From assembly GCA_947476465.1 (NCBI GenBank), contig CANJQN010000004.1, positions 104,159 through 168,158 of the forward strand: a stretch of 64,000 nt of DNA, in the 5' to 3' direction. This DNA comes from Comamonadaceae bacterium. GTDB lineage: Bacteria > Pseudomonadota > Gammaproteobacteria > Burkholderiales > Burkholderiaceae_C. Positions 44,553 to 53,972 of this stretch are shown here, in pieces. The notes below the pieces were generated by a model. The model did no database searches and had not been told where the DNA came from. It worked only from the letters and a program-made list of their open reading frames with translations. The position numbers were made by a program, and so were the translations under genes. Numbering within the stretch: the first letter of the stretch is position 1; every line of letters begins with the position of its first letter.

Positions 44553-45246
44553 GCTGCTGCGGTGCCTTAAGGCTTGTGTGCGTTTCGGGCCGGTCGCCGC
44601 GCTCGAAGGGATCGATCTGACCATCCACTCCGGGGAGCGGGTCGCGCTGATCGGCGCCAACGGCAGCGGCAAGAGCAGCTTGCTGCGGCTGTTGCACGGT
44701 CTGGTGGCGCCGAGCGAGGGCACGCTGCGGCGCGACGCCAAGGCCCGGCAGGCCATGGTGTTCCAGCGGCCCTACATGCTGCGCGCCAGCGCCTGCGCCA
44801 ACGTGGCGCTGGGGCTGTGGCTGCGTGGCATGCCCTGGCGGCAGGCGCGGCAACAGGCGCTGGACGCGCTCGACCGGGTGGGCCTGGGCGGGGTCGCCCA
44901 GCGGCATGCCGGGGCGCTGTCGGGGGGGCAGCAGCAACGGCTGGCGCTGGCGCGGGCCTGGAGCCTGTCACCGCAGGTGCTGCTGCTTGACGAGCCTACC
45001 TCCAGCCTCGATCCGCACGCCAAGCGCGAGGTCGAGTCGTTGATGGCCAGCTTCGCGGCCTCGGGCATGACGCTGGTGTTTGCCAGCCACAACCTGGGCC
45101 AGGTCAAGCGCCTGGCCAGCCGCGTGGTCTACCTGGAGCAGGGCAGCATCCGCGCCGACCTGCCCGTCGGCCAGTTCTTCGACCGCAGCGTGTTGCCCCA
45201 GATCTCGCGCGCCGCGGATGCATTCGTCAAAGGAGAAAGCGCCTGA
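44545..45246 (+). CDS. tupC: Tungstate-type ABC transporter ATP-binding protein
   Basis: 233 aa. Walker A GANGSGKSS, signature LSGGQQQR and Walker B LLLDEPTSSLD are all intact. ATG 44545 is inside the last codons of tupB. The stop TGA (45244-45246) overlaps the apparent CTG start of tupA. Confidence 0.9.
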   Translation: MTELLRCLKACVRFGPVAALEGIDLTIHSGERVALIGANGSGKSSLLRLLHGLVAPSEGTLRRDAKARQAMVFQRPYMLRASACANVALGLWLRGMPWRQARQQALDALDRVGLGGVAQRHAGALSGGQQQRLALARAWSLSPQVLLLDEPTSSLDPHAKREVESLMASFAASGMTLVFASHNLGQVKRLASRVVYLEQGSIRADLPVGQFFDRSVLPQISRAADAFVKGESA

Positions 45247-46037
45247 AGTTCGTCGCCACCCTCATCCTGGCCGCCGCCCTGTCGGTGCCCGCCTGGGGCC
45301 AGTCCCTCGTGATGGCGTCCACCACCTCCACCGAGCAGTCCGGTCTGTTCGCGCACCTGCTGCCGGCGTTCAAGCTGGCCACCGGCATCGAGGCGAAAGT
45401 GGTGGCCCTGGGCACCGGCCAGGCGATCGACATCGCGCGCCGTGGCGACGCCGACGTGCTGTTCGTGCACGACACCGCGGCCGAGGAGAAATTCGTGGCC
45501 GAAGGCCACGCCGCCCGCCGCTTCAACGTGATGTACAACGACTTCATCCTGCTGGGCCCCAAGGCCGACCCGGCCGGCGCCGCGGGGCGCGACCTGACCC
45601 AGGCGCTGCGTCGCATCGCCACGGCCGGCGCCCCCTTCATCTCGCGCGGCGACCGCAGCGGCACCCATGCGGCCGAGCTTCGCTTCTGGCAGCAGGCGGG
45701 GCTGGCCCAGGCCAAGGGCGGCGGCTATCGCGAATGCGGCTGCGGCATGGGACCGGCGCTGAACATCGCGTCATCGGCCAATGCCTATGTGCTGGCCGAC
45801 CGCGGCACCTGGCTGAACTTTCGCAACCGTGGCGATCTGGCCGTGCTGGTCGAGGGCGACCAACGCCTGTTCAACCAGTACGGCGTGATGGCCGTGAGCC
45901 AGGCCCGGCACCCCCAGGTCAAGGCGGCGCCGGCTCAGGCCTTTGTCGACTGGGTGATCGGGCCGGCGGGCCAGGCCGCGATCGCCGCCTACCGCATTGG
46001 CGGCGAGCAGCTGTTCTTTCCGAACGCGGGCAAGTAG
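45243..46037 (+). CDS. tupA: Tungstate-binding periplasmic protein, apparently starting with CTG
   Basis: 264 aa. The mature part has the TupA oxyanion motif TTSTEQSG, and later GDRSGTHAAELRFW and an ESGMGPALN-like CGCGMGPALNIAS. No ATG, GTG or TTG gives a whole signal peptide: GTG 45285 cuts it. CTG 45243 gives (M)KFVATLILAAALSVPAWG, a standard signal, and AAAGGAG lies 7-8 nt upstream. The start would overlap the tupC stop as C-TGA. The signal peptide is therefore clear, the CTG start inferred. Convergent with modC, 22 bp apart. Confidence 0.8.
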   Translation: MKFVATLILAAALSVPAWGQSLVMASTTSTEQSGLFAHLLPAFKLATGIEAKVVALGTGQAIDIARRGDADVLFVHDTAAEEKFVAEGHAARRFNVMYNDFILLGPKADPAGAAGRDLTQALRRIATAGAPFISRGDRSGTHAAELRFWQQAGLAQAKGGGYRECGCGMGPALNIASSANAYVLADRGTWLNFRNRGDLAVLVEGDQRLFNQYGVMAVSQARHPQVKAAPAQAFVDWVIGPAGQAAIAAYRIGGEQLFFPNAGK

Positions 46038-46059
46038 GCGTCGGGCGGCAGCCGCGCCG

Positions 46060-47163
46060 CTACTGCATCAGCGCCGCCGCCTTCACCTGGGCCCAGGCCG
46101 CCACGCCCGGGGCCAGGGAAAGGTCATGCGCGGCCCGCGCGGTGATGCGCGCCAGCAGCGCGCTGTGCCCGGCGGCGTCGGTGCAGTCAAGGCGCACCAG
46201 CACCTGCGAGCCATGGTGGGGGTCGGCCTGGACGGCGGCGACCACGCAGGGCAGCAGGTTCTGCACGCTGGTGGCCTGCGGCTGCACCCGCGCGATGCTC
46301 ACGTCCCGCGCCAGCACGCGCAGGCGCACGGCCGCCCCCGGCGCGATGCCGGCGTCGCGCAGCCACAGCGCGCCGCCCGGAAAACCCACCTGCGCCAGCT
46401 GCCAGCGCGCGTCTTGCGCCAGCACCTGGCCGTGCAGCAGCACACCGGTGTCTTCCCGGGGCACCACGCCGAGTTCGGTGCGCAGCAGCACCTGGTCCAC
46501 CGGGCCGCAGGCGACGGCGCGACCGGCGTCCATCAGCACCAGGGTGTCGGCCAGCCGCGCCATCTCGTCGGCCGAGTGGGTGACATACAGCATGGGCACG
46601 CCGGCCTCGTCGCGCAGACGCTCCAGCCAGGGCAGGATCTCCTGTCGGCGAGCCGCGTCCAGGGCCGACAGCGGCTCGTCCAGCAGCAGCAGGCGCGGCC
46701 GGGTGGCCAGCGCGCGGGCGATGGCCACCCGCTGGCGCTCGCCGCCCGACAACTGGTGCGGCCGGCGGGCCAGCAGCGCGCCAATGCCCAGCAACTCGAC
46801 GGCGTCGCCCAGCGCCCGCTCGTCGGCGCCCTGGCGCGCCGCGCGCGTGAGACCGAAACGCAGATTGCCCCGCACGTCCAAGTGCTCGAACAGGCTGGCC
46901 TCCTGGAACACATAACCGAGGGGCCGTTGGCAGGTGGGCACGAACAGGCCGCGGGCGTCGTCCTGCCAGACCTGGCCAGCGACCTCGATGCGCGCGCCGC
47001 GCGGCCGCTCCAGCCCGGCCACACAGCGCAGCACCGTGGTCTTGCCCGAACCGGAAGGGCCGTACAGCGCCGTCACGCCGCGCCCCGGCAGCGACAGCTC
47101 GAGCGCCAGCGAGAAGCCGCCGGGGCGATCGAATTGCAGCTGAAGCAGATGGCGCGGCGTCAT
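46060..47163 (-). CDS. modC: Molybdate ABC transporter ATP-binding protein
   Basis: 367 aa. ATPase domain with [17 protein letters not shown] and [12 protein letters not shown], then C-terminal TOBE (molybdate-binding) domain typical of ModC. ATG 47163 overlaps the modB stop by 4 bp. The frame continues upstream only as antisense of modB. Confidence 0.92.
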   Translation of the reverse strand: MTPRHLLQLQFDRPGGFSLALELSLPGRGVTALYGPSGSGKTTVLRCVAGLERPRGARIEVAGQVWQDDARGLFVPTCQRPLGYVFQEASLFEHLDVRGNLRFGLTRAARQGADERALGDAVELLGIGALLARRPHQLSGGERQRVAIARALATRPRLLLLDEPLSALDAARRQEILPWLERLRDEAGVPMLYVTHSADEMARLADTLVLMDAGRAVACGPVDQVLLRTELGVVPREDTGVLLHGQVLAQDARWQLAQVGFPGGALWLRDAGIAPGAAVRLRVLARDVSIARVQPQATSVQNLLPCVVAAVQADPHHGSQVLVRLDCTDAAGHSALLARITARAAHDLSLAPGVAAWAQVKAAALMQ

Positions 47164-47843
47164 GCGAGCACCCTCACGCGGCGGCGCTGGAACAGGGCCA
47201 GCAACACAAGCACGGCAAACGAGAACAGCAGCATGGCGGCCGACAGCCAATGCGCCTGGGTGTAGGCCAGCGCTTCGACGTGGCCGTAGATCTGGGTCGA
47301 CACCACACGGGTCTGCGCCGGGATGTTGCCGCCGATCATCAGCACCACGCCGAACTCGCCCACCGTGTGGGCGAAGCTGAGGATGGCGGCGGTGATCAGG
47401 CCGGGCCGCGCCAGCGGCAGCGCGACATGAAGGAACGCATCGATCGGGCGGGCCCGCAATGTGGCGGCCACTTCCATCGGCCGCTCGCCCACCGATTCGA
47501 AAGCATGCTGCAGCGGCTGGACGGCGAAGGGCAGCGAATAGATCACCGAGGCGACCAGCAGCCCGCCGAAGGTGAAGGGCAACAGACCCAGGCCCAGCAT
47601 CTGTGTGAGCTGCCCGCCCCAACCCTGCGGGCCGAACACCACCAGCAGGTAAAAGCCCAGCACCGTGGGCGGCAGCACCAGCGGCAGCGTCACCACCGCA
47701 CCGACCACCGCCGCCCAGCGGCCGTGGGCCTGTGCGAGCCACCAGGCCAGCGGCGTGGCCAGCAGCAGCAGCACCACGGTGGTGAGGCTGGCCAGTTTCA
47801 GCGTGAGCCAGATCGCCTGCAGGTCGTCGTGCGTGAAGGGCAT
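47160..47843 (-). CDS. modB: Molybdate ABC transporter permease
   Basis: 227 aa, five to six transmembrane helices with the ModB loop [26 protein letters not shown] and [18 protein letters not shown]. Middle gene of modABC. Confidence 0.93.
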   Translation of the reverse strand: MPFTHDDLQAIWLTLKLASLTTVVLLLLATPLAWWLAQAHGRWAAVVGAVVTLPLVLPPTVLGFYLLVVFGPQGWGGQLTQMLGLGLLPFTFGGLLVASVIYSLPFAVQPLQHAFESVGERPMEVAATLRARPIDAFLHVALPLARPGLITAAILSFAHTVGEFGVVLMIGGNIPAQTRVVSTQIYGHVEALAYTQAHWLSAAMLLFSFAVLVLLALFQRRRVRVLA

Positions 47844-47864
47844 CGTTGAAAAGCTCGCTGCCAG

Positions 47865-48611
47865 TCAGGGGCCGTAGCCGTGGTCACGGATGATGGCGCG
47901 GGCGGCGTCACCTTGCAGGAAGCGCACCAGCGCCAGGGCCGCCGGCTGGCCCTGGCCGGGGCGCAGGATGACCGCGTCCTGGCGCAGCGGCGTGTGCAGA
48001 TCGGCCGGCACCACCCAGGCCGAGCCCGGGCTGGCCGGCGGCAGCGCCCGCACCTGAGACAGTGCGACAAAGCCCAGTGCGGCATTGCCGGTGGCGACGA
48101 ACTGGAAGGCCTGGCCCACGCTCTCGCCCTGGACCAGCCGGGGAGAAAGCGCCTTGAGCACGCCCAGCCGCTCCATCACTTCGATGGCCGCCGCGCCATA
48201 AGGGGCCAGCCGCGGGTCGGCGATCGCCAGCCGCTCGAAGCCACCACGGCGCAACACCTCGCCCTGGGCATCGACGCGGCCCGGCGTGGCGCTCCACAGC
48301 ACCAGCCGGCCCACCGCGTAGGTGAAGCGGCTGCCGGGAACGGCCAAGCCTTCTGCCTCGAGCATCCGGGGCGTGCGTTCGTCGGCCGCCAGCAGAACCT
48401 GGAATGGCGCGCCCTGGCGGATCTGCGAATGAAAGCGTCCGGTGGAGCCGAGCGCGACGATGGCCCGGTGCCCGGTGCCGCGCTCGAACGCCTGCACGAT
48501 CTTGAGCATGGGCGCCGCGAAGTTGGCGGCTACCGCGACGGAAACCTCGGCTGCACGGGACAGCCCCGGCAGCAGCAGGCAGGCGGCGAGCAGGAGGATG
48601 CGCGGATGCAT
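47865..48611 (-). CDS. modA: Molybdate-binding periplasmic protein
   Basis: 248 aa. Signal peptide (MHPRILLLAACLLLPGLSRA), then VAVAANFAAPMLKIVQAFE and ALGSTGRFHSQIRQGAPFQV, the ModA oxyanion loops. ATG 48611. It is divergent from coxS (89 bp). No ModE-type palindrome is visible in the gap. Sits back to back with Mo-hydroxylase genes, which need the imported molybdenum. Confidence 0.92.
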   Translation of the reverse strand: MHPRILLLAACLLLPGLSRAAEVSVAVAANFAAPMLKIVQAFERGTGHRAIVALGSTGRFHSQIRQGAPFQVLLAADERTPRMLEAEGLAVPGSRFTYAVGRLVLWSATPGRVDAQGEVLRRGGFERLAIADPRLAPYGAAAIEVMERLGVLKALSPRLVQGESVGQAFQFVATGNAALGFVALSQVRALPPASPGSAWVVPADLHTPLRQDAVILRPGQGQPAALALVRFLQGDAARAIIRDHGYGP

Positions 48612-48700
48612 TCGTGACGTTTTGAAAAGGCGGTGCGGCAAGTATCGCCGCGTCCGTGGTAGTGTTGCTGGTCGAATCAGGAGCCACCAGGAGACCCGGT

Positions 48701-49195
48701 ATGCAAGCGGATACAAAACTGCACATCAAGGTGCGGATGAACGTCAACGGCACGGACGTCGAACTCGACGTGGCGCCCAATACATTGCTGGTCCACGCCC
48801 TGCGCGAGCACCTGCGGCTGACCGGCACCCACGTCGGCTGCGACACCGCCCAGTGCGGCGCCTGCACGGTGCTGGTCGACGGCCGGGCCATCAAGTCGTG
48901 CAACACGCTGGCCGTGCAGCACCCGGGCGCGCAGATCACCACCATCGAGGGCATCGCCTCGCCCGACGGCACCCTGCACCCGATGCAGCAGGCCTTCAAG
49001 GACTGCCACGGGCTGCAGTGCGGCTTTTGCACGCCGGGCATGGTGATCAGCGCCATCGACCTGTGCCGCACGCACCCGCAGGCCGACGCCGGCGAGATCC
49101 GCGAGCTGCTCGAAGGCAATATCTGCCGTTGTACCGGCTACCAGGGCATTGTGCTGGCCATCCAGAAGGGGCGGGCCGCGATGGCCTCGTCCTGA
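48701..49195 (+). CDS. coxS: [2Fe-2S] small subunit of a CO-dehydrogenase/xanthine-dehydrogenase-type hydroxylase
   Basis: 164 aa. Two [2Fe-2S] motifs: plant-ferredoxin type [16 protein letters not shown] and the second CGFCTPGM...NICRCTGY. It carries electrons from the Mo site to FAD. ATG 48701 with AGGAGA upstream. The usual neighbour, the ~800-aa Mo-binding large subunit, is absent: coxM starts 20 bp downstream. Confidence 0.9.
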   Translation: MQADTKLHIKVRMNVNGTDVELDVAPNTLLVHALREHLRLTGTHVGCDTAQCGACTVLVDGRAIKSCNTLAVQHPGAQITTIEGIASPDGTLHPMQQAFKDCHGLQCGFCTPGMVISAIDLCRTHPQADAGEIRELLEGNICRCTGYQGIVLAIQKGRAAMASS

Positions 49196-49215
49196 GCGGC
49201 AAGGAGCGAAACACC

Positions 49216-50007
49216 ATGTACGCATTTTCCTTCGAACGCCCCGCAACCCTCGCCGATGCGGCCCGCCTGGCGGCCGCCGGCGGCAAGCCGCTGGCAGGCG
49301 GGCAGACCCTGCTGGCCTCCATGAAGCTGCGCCTGGCCGCCCCCGAGCAGCTGGTCGACCTGGGCGCCGTGAAAGAGCTCAAAGGTATTCGCCGCGAGGG
49401 CGACAAGCTGGTGATCGGCGCCATGACGCGCCATGCCGACATCGCCAGTGACGCCCAGGTGCGCGCCGCCATCCCGGGCCTGGCCGACCTGGCCAGCCAC
49501 ATCGGCGACCGGCAGGTGCGCGCCATGGGCACGCTGGGCGGCTCAGTGGCCAACAATGACCCGGCCGCCTGTTACCCCGCCGCCTTGCTGGCGATAGGCG
49601 CCACCGTGCACACCACGGGCCGCACCATTGCTGCCGACGATTTTTTCCAGGGCATGTTCGCCACGGCGCTGGAGGAAGGCGAGCTGATCACCGCTGTTTC
49701 ATTCCCCATCCCCCAGCGTGCGGCCTACCTAAAATTCAAGCAGCCCGCCTCGCGTTTTGCCCTGATCGGCGTGTGCGTGGCCCAGACCGATGCGGGTGTG
49801 CGGGTGGCCGTGACCGGCGGCGGCAATGGCGTGTTTCGCCACGCCGGGCTGGAGGCGGCGCTCTCGCGCAGCTTCACGCCGCAGGCCGCGGCGCAGGTGG
49901 CGATCGACGCCGGCGAGCTGTCGGGTGACCTGCATGCCTCGGCCGCCTACCGTGCCAACCTGATCAGCGTGCTGACCCAGCGGGCGGTGACCAAGGCGCT
50001 CGGATAA
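49216..50007 (+). CDS. coxM: FAD-binding medium subunit of a Mo-hydroxylase (CoxM type)
   Basis: 263 aa. FAD motifs AGGQTLLASMKLRLA near residue 30 and MGTLGGSVANNDPAACYPAALLA near residue 105. Accepts electrons from CoxS. AAGGAG precedes ATG 49216. Followed by maturation genes. Substrate undetermined; true CO dehydrogenase would be recognised from the large subunit, which is missing here. Confidence 0.9.
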   Translation: MYAFSFERPATLADAARLAAAGGKPLAGGQTLLASMKLRLAAPEQLVDLGAVKELKGIRREGDKLVIGAMTRHADIASDAQVRAAIPGLADLASHIGDRQVRAMGTLGGSVANNDPAACYPAALLAIGATVHTTGRTIAADDFFQGMFATALEEGELITAVSFPIPQRAAYLKFKQPASRFALIGVCVAQTDAGVRVAVTGGGNGVFRHAGLEAALSRSFTPQAAAQVAIDAGELSGDLHASAAYRANLISVLTQRAVTKALG

Positions 50008-50052
50008 CCCAGACGGGGCCGCGAGGCCCCTGAACCGCTCTGCGTGGTGACA

Positions 50053-50979
50053 ATGGCCGACATGCCGCAATCTTCGAGCGTCCCCTTCGCGTCGGTCGAC
50101 GCCGTGGTCGACGCACTGGCCTCGGTGGGCTACTTCGCTGACCGGCGGTTGGCGACCGCGGTGTTCCTGGCGATCCGGCTGCAGCGTCCGCTGCTGCTGG
50201 AGGGCGAGCCCGGTGTCGGCAAGACCGAGCTGGCCAAGGCGCTGGCCACGGCCCTGGACCGCGCGCTGCTGCGGCTGCAGTGCTACGACGGCATGGAGCT
50301 GCGCGAAGCCCTGTACGAGTGGAACTACGCCGCCCAGTTGCTGCACATGCGCGCGGTGGAGCGGCATGCCGATGCGGCCCAGATCGAGCGCGAGGTCTAC
50401 CAGGACCGCTACCTGATCCGCCGCCCGCTGCTGCAAGCCTTGCAGGCGCCGGAACCCGGCGCGGTGCTGCTGATCGACGAGGTCGACCGCGCCGACGAGC
50501 CCTTCGAGGCCTTCCTGCTGGAGTACCTGGGCGAATACCAGGTGAGCATCCCCGAGCTGGGCACCATTCGCGCGCAGCGCACGCCCATCACCATCCTCAC
50601 CAGCAACCGCACCCGCGAGCTGCACGATGCGGTCAAGCGCCGCTGCCTGTACCACTGGCTCGACTACCCCGACCGCGAGCGCGAGCTGGCCATCGTCCGC
50701 GCGCGCGTGCCCGGTGCCAGCCAGGCCTTGTCGGGGCAGGTGGCGCGCTTCGTCGCGCGCTTGCGCAGCGAACCTGTGGCGCATACGTTCCAGCGCGTGC
50801 CCGGCATCGCCGAGAGTGTTGAATGGGCCCGCGCGCTGGTGGCGCTCGATACGCTGGTGCTGGACCCGCAGGTGGTGTCCCACACGGCCGGCATCCTGTT
50901 CAAGCAGCGCGAAGATGTGGCGGCGCTCACCGCGCAACTGAGCGCGGACCTGCTTGACGAGGAGGGGGTGGCCCCATGA
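50053..50979 (+). CDS. MoxR-type AAA ATPase (CoxD type)
   Basis: 308 aa. Walker A GEPGVGKTE and Walker B VLLIDEVDRADEPFEAFLLE, with the sensor region TSNRTRELHDAVKRRCLYHWLDYP typical of MoxR. In cox clusters it works with the VWA protein CoxE on Mo-Cu centre maturation. Start ATG 50053; two GTG codons at 50044 and 50047 are alternatives. The end overlaps the next gene by 4 bp. Confidence 0.92.
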   Translation: MADMPQSSSVPFASVDAVVDALASVGYFADRRLATAVFLAIRLQRPLLLEGEPGVGKTELAKALATALDRALLRLQCYDGMELREALYEWNYAAQLLHMRAVERHADAAQIEREVYQDRYLIRRPLLQALQAPEPGAVLLIDEVDRADEPFEAFLLEYLGEYQVSIPELGTIRAQRTPITILTSNRTRELHDAVKRRCLYHWLDYPDRERELAIVRARVPGASQALSGQVARFVARLRSEPVAHTFQRVPGIAESVEWARALVALDTLVLDPQVVSHTAGILFKQREDVAALTAQLSADLLDEEGVAP

Positions 50980-52136
50980 GGCCGGGCGGGCTGGCCGACC
51001 ACATGACGGGCTTCGGGCGGGCCTTGCGCCGTGCCGGGGTGCCGGTCGACATGGCCCGCATCGCGCTCGCGCAGCAGGCGGTGGGGCTGGTCGGGCCCGA
51101 GCGCAAGGACGATTTTTCCGCCGCGCTCGAGGCCGTGATGGTCTCGCGCGAGCAGGACATCGCCGTGTTCCGCGCGCTCTTTGCCGCCTGGTTCAGGGCG
51201 CCCGATCTCGCCGGCGGATCGATCATGGCGCCACCGCCGGGCGGCCACGATCGCGCACGCACCACACCCGCCCAACGACGCGCGAGCCGGGCGCTCGCGC
51301 CGTCCGGCCCGCCACCTGCCGCAACAACCGGCGCCGACGAAGACGAGGCGCTGGCATTGACCGCCAGCCGTCTGCACCGCCTTCGGCATGCCGACTTCCG
51401 TTTGCTCGACGCCGCCGAATACCCGGTGGTGGAGCGCCTGGCGCGACAGATCGAATTGCCCGTACCGCACATGGCATCGCGCCGCAGCCGGCCGGGCGCG
51501 CGCGGCAGCCGCCCGCACTGGGGCGCGATGCTGCGCCAGGCGCACCGCACGGGCGGCGAGTTGCTGCACCTGCCGCGGCTGGCGCGGCGCGTCGAACCTC
51601 TGCCGTTGCTGATACTGGCCGACGTGTCGGGCTCGATGGCGCGTTACGCGCGCCTGTTGCTGGCCTTCTTGCACGCGGCCGGGGGCCGGCTCAAGGGGCG
51701 GCGCGACGTGTTCGCCTTCGGCACCCAGTTGACCGACCTCACACCCGCTTTCCGGCTTGCCGACACCGACGAGATGCTGGCCGCCGCCAACGAGGCGGTC
51801 ACCGATTTCGGCGGCGGCACGCGCTTGGGCGAATCCCTGGCCATGCTGCGGCAGCGGCATGCGCGGCGCCTGGTTGGCGGACGCACCGTGGTGCTGTTGA
51901 TCAGTGATGGTCTGGACACGGGCGAACCCGATATGCTGGCGCGTGAGCTGGCTTGGCTGCGCCTGCACAGCCGCCGCCTGCTGTGGCTCAATCCGTTGCT
52001 GCGGTTTGACGGCTACGAGCCTGTCGCGCGCGGTGCGGCGGTGTTGCATCGGCATGCCCATGGCATGCTGGCTGTCCATAACCTGGGCACACTCGAACAA
52101 CTGGCGGCGGGGCTCGCCGCCGTCATGAAGCATTAG
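50976..52136 (+). CDS. coxE: VWA-domain protein CoxE
   Basis: 386 aa. The C-terminal von Willebrand A domain has a MIDAS motif DVSGSM (about residue 216) and later ISDGLDTG. The N-terminal part begins FGRALRRAGVPVDMARI, as in CoxE. Partner of the upstream MoxR ATPase; ATGA overlap. Confidence 0.92.
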   Translation: MRPGGLADHMTGFGRALRRAGVPVDMARIALAQQAVGLVGPERKDDFSAALEAVMVSREQDIAVFRALFAAWFRAPDLAGGSIMAPPPGGHDRARTTPAQRRASRALAPSGPPPAATTGADEDEALALTASRLHRLRHADFRLLDAAEYPVVERLARQIELPVPHMASRRSRPGARGSRPHWGAMLRQAHRTGGELLHLPRLARRVEPLPLLILADVSGSMARYARLLLAFLHAAGGRLKGRRDVFAFGTQLTDLTPAFRLADTDEMLAAANEAVTDFGGGTRLGESLAMLRQRHARRLVGGRTVVLLISDGLDTGEPDMLARELAWLRLHSRRLLWLNPLLRFDGYEPVARGAAVLHRHAHGMLAVHNLGTLEQLAAGLAAVMKH

Positions 52137-52150
52137 AAGAAGGCGATCAC

Positions 52151-52789
52151 ATGGAAATGCAGGCAAGCCGGCCACTGGCGGTCGCGCAACAACAGGTTTG
52201 GAACGCGCTGAACGATCCGGTCGTGCTCAAGGTGTGCATCCCGGGCTGCGAGCGGCTGGAGCCCAATGGCGACAACCAGTACGCGGTGGGCGTCGCGGTC
52301 AAGATCGGGCCGATGTCCGCCAAGTTCGTTGGCAAGGTCTTGCTCAGCGACATCCACGCGCCCAACAGCTACCGCATCAGCTTTGACGGGCAGGGCGGCG
52401 CGGCCGGGTTCGGCAAGGGCCAGGCCGACGTTCAACTGGCGCCCGCCGCCGAGGGCAGCGGCTGCGTCCTCAGCTATACCGTGCGGGCCCAGGTGGGCGG
52501 CAAGATGGCCCAGATGGGGCAGCGTCTGATCGACGGCGTGGCCAAGTCGATGGCCGAGGATTTCTTCGGCCGCTTCGACGCCGAGATGCAAAGGCGCCAT
52601 CCTCAAGCTTACGAAGCGGCGGCGCAGGTGGCTGCCGCCGAGCTGGCGCAGGCCCAGGCGGCGGCTGATGCGGCGCAGGCCGGTGCCGCCGGCGCCAAGG
52701 CGGGCGGGTGGCTGTCTTCCGTGCCGGTCTGGGCATGGGCCCTTGGCGCGGCCGTGGTCGTTGTCGCCGGGGTGTACCTGCTGGGCTGA
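52151..52789 (+). CDS. coxG: CoxG-type SRPBCC protein, membrane-anchored
   Basis: 212 aa. SRPBCC fold with IPGCERLE (N-terminal, residue 30) and the GGKMAQMGQRLIDGVAKSMAEDFF segment of CoxG. An Ala/Gln-rich linker leads to a C-terminal transmembrane helix (VWAWALGAAVVVVAGVYLLG). CoxG recruits CO dehydrogenase to the membrane in Oligotropha. Confidence 0.9.
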   Translation: MEMQASRPLAVAQQQVWNALNDPVVLKVCIPGCERLEPNGDNQYAVGVAVKIGPMSAKFVGKVLLSDIHAPNSYRISFDGQGGAAGFGKGQADVQLAPAAEGSGCVLSYTVRAQVGGKMAQMGQRLIDGVAKSMAEDFFGRFDAEMQRRHPQAYEAAAQVAAAELAQAQAAADAAQAGAAGAKAGGWLSSVPVWAWALGAAVVVVAGVYLLG

Positions 52790-52796
52790 CGCGGCG

Positions 52797-53867
52797 ATGG
52801 AAAACCTCGACGTCATGGTGCTTCGCACCTTGCGCGACTGGCGCCAGGCGGGGCGCCACGCCTTGCTGGCGACGGTGGTGCGCACCTGGGGCTCATCGCC
52901 CCGTCCCATGGGGTCGATCCTGGCCTTGTGCGAAGACGGTTCGCTGGTCGGATCGGTTTCTGGCGGCTGCATCGAGGACGACCTGATCGACCGATACGCC
53001 CGGGCCCAGCGGGTGCCGGGGCAGGGCATTGCCGACGGGCCGCCGGCGTTCGTCAAGTACGGCATCACGGCCGACGAGGCCCATCGCTTCGGCCTGCCCT
53101 GTGGAGGTACGCTCGAGCTGCTGCTCGAGTACAACCCCGACGCGGCGCAGTTGGCCCAGCTGGTGGCGCAGCTGGAAGCCGGGCGGCTGGTGGCGCGGCA
53201 TGTGCGGCTGTCCGACGGTCAGGCCCAGCTGGAGCCGGTGACCACCCCGCAGGAGATGCGGGTCGACGCGCAAGTGCTGGTCAACACCTTCGGGCCCGAG
53301 TACCGCATGTTGCTGATCGGTGCGGGCCAGCTCACCGAATACCTCGCGACGATGGCCCTGTTCAGCGGCTTCGCGGTGTCGGTGTGCGACCCGCGTGAGG
53401 AGTACCGCGGCGGCTGGAGCCTGGCCGGCGTGACCTGGGTGCCGGGCATGCCCGACGATGCGGTGGCCACCTTCCGCCCCGACGCGCGCAGCTGCGTGGT
53501 GGCGCTCACGCACGATCCCAAGCTGGACGATCTGGCCTTGCTGCAGGCGCTGGACACCGATGCCTTCTACGTGGGTGCCATCGGCAGCCGCCGTAACAAC
53601 GAGGCGCGGCGCCAGCGCATGATCGAGCACTTTGACCAGACGAACGAATCGCTGGCCCGCCTGCGCGGGCCGATCGGCCTGTACATCGGCAGCAAGACGC
53701 CGCCTGAGATCGCGGTGAGCGTGATGGCCGAGATCCTCGCGGTGAAGAACGGGGTGCAGCTGCCTCGGGGCATGGACGTGGCCCAAGCCAAGAGCCTGCG
53801 GGCGATGCCGCCGAGCGATGCCGGCGAAGTGGGCGATTCGCCCGCCTGCGGCGTTCCGCGCGCCTGA
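52797..53867 (+). CDS. XdhC/CoxF-family Mo-cofactor maturation protein
   Basis: 356 aa. N-terminal VVRTWGSSPRPMGSILALCEDG with SGGCIEDDLI, and a C-terminal NAD-binding-like XdhC domain (AIGSRRNNEARRQRM and PIGLYIGSKTPPEIAVSVMAEI). It binds and delivers sulfurated Mo cofactor. ATG 52797 follows coxG by 7 bp and ends the cox operon. Confidence 0.93.
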   Translation: MENLDVMVLRTLRDWRQAGRHALLATVVRTWGSSPRPMGSILALCEDGSLVGSVSGGCIEDDLIDRYARAQRVPGQGIADGPPAFVKYGITADEAHRFGLPCGGTLELLLEYNPDAAQLAQLVAQLEAGRLVARHVRLSDGQAQLEPVTTPQEMRVDAQVLVNTFGPEYRMLLIGAGQLTEYLATMALFSGFAVSVCDPREEYRGGWSLAGVTWVPGMPDDAVATFRPDARSCVVALTHDPKLDDLALLQALDTDAFYVGAIGSRRNNEARRQRMIEHFDQTNESLARLRGPIGLYIGSKTPPEIAVSVMAEILAVKNGVQLPRGMDVAQAKSLRAMPPSDAGEVGDSPACGVPRA

Positions 53868-53972
53868 GGTGGCGCCGCGCGCCCCCATACGGTGCGCGTC
53901 TTCCTGCTTGACATGCCGTTCATCAGCAGTCGGTAGACTTGCGCGCTTTCGATCCTTTCGCATTGGCGAGCC

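Noticed and set aside
53908..53939. Possible sigma70 promoter (TTGACA and TAGACT) ahead of the RND operon
   Set aside because: The spacer would be 20 bp, too long for a confident call.
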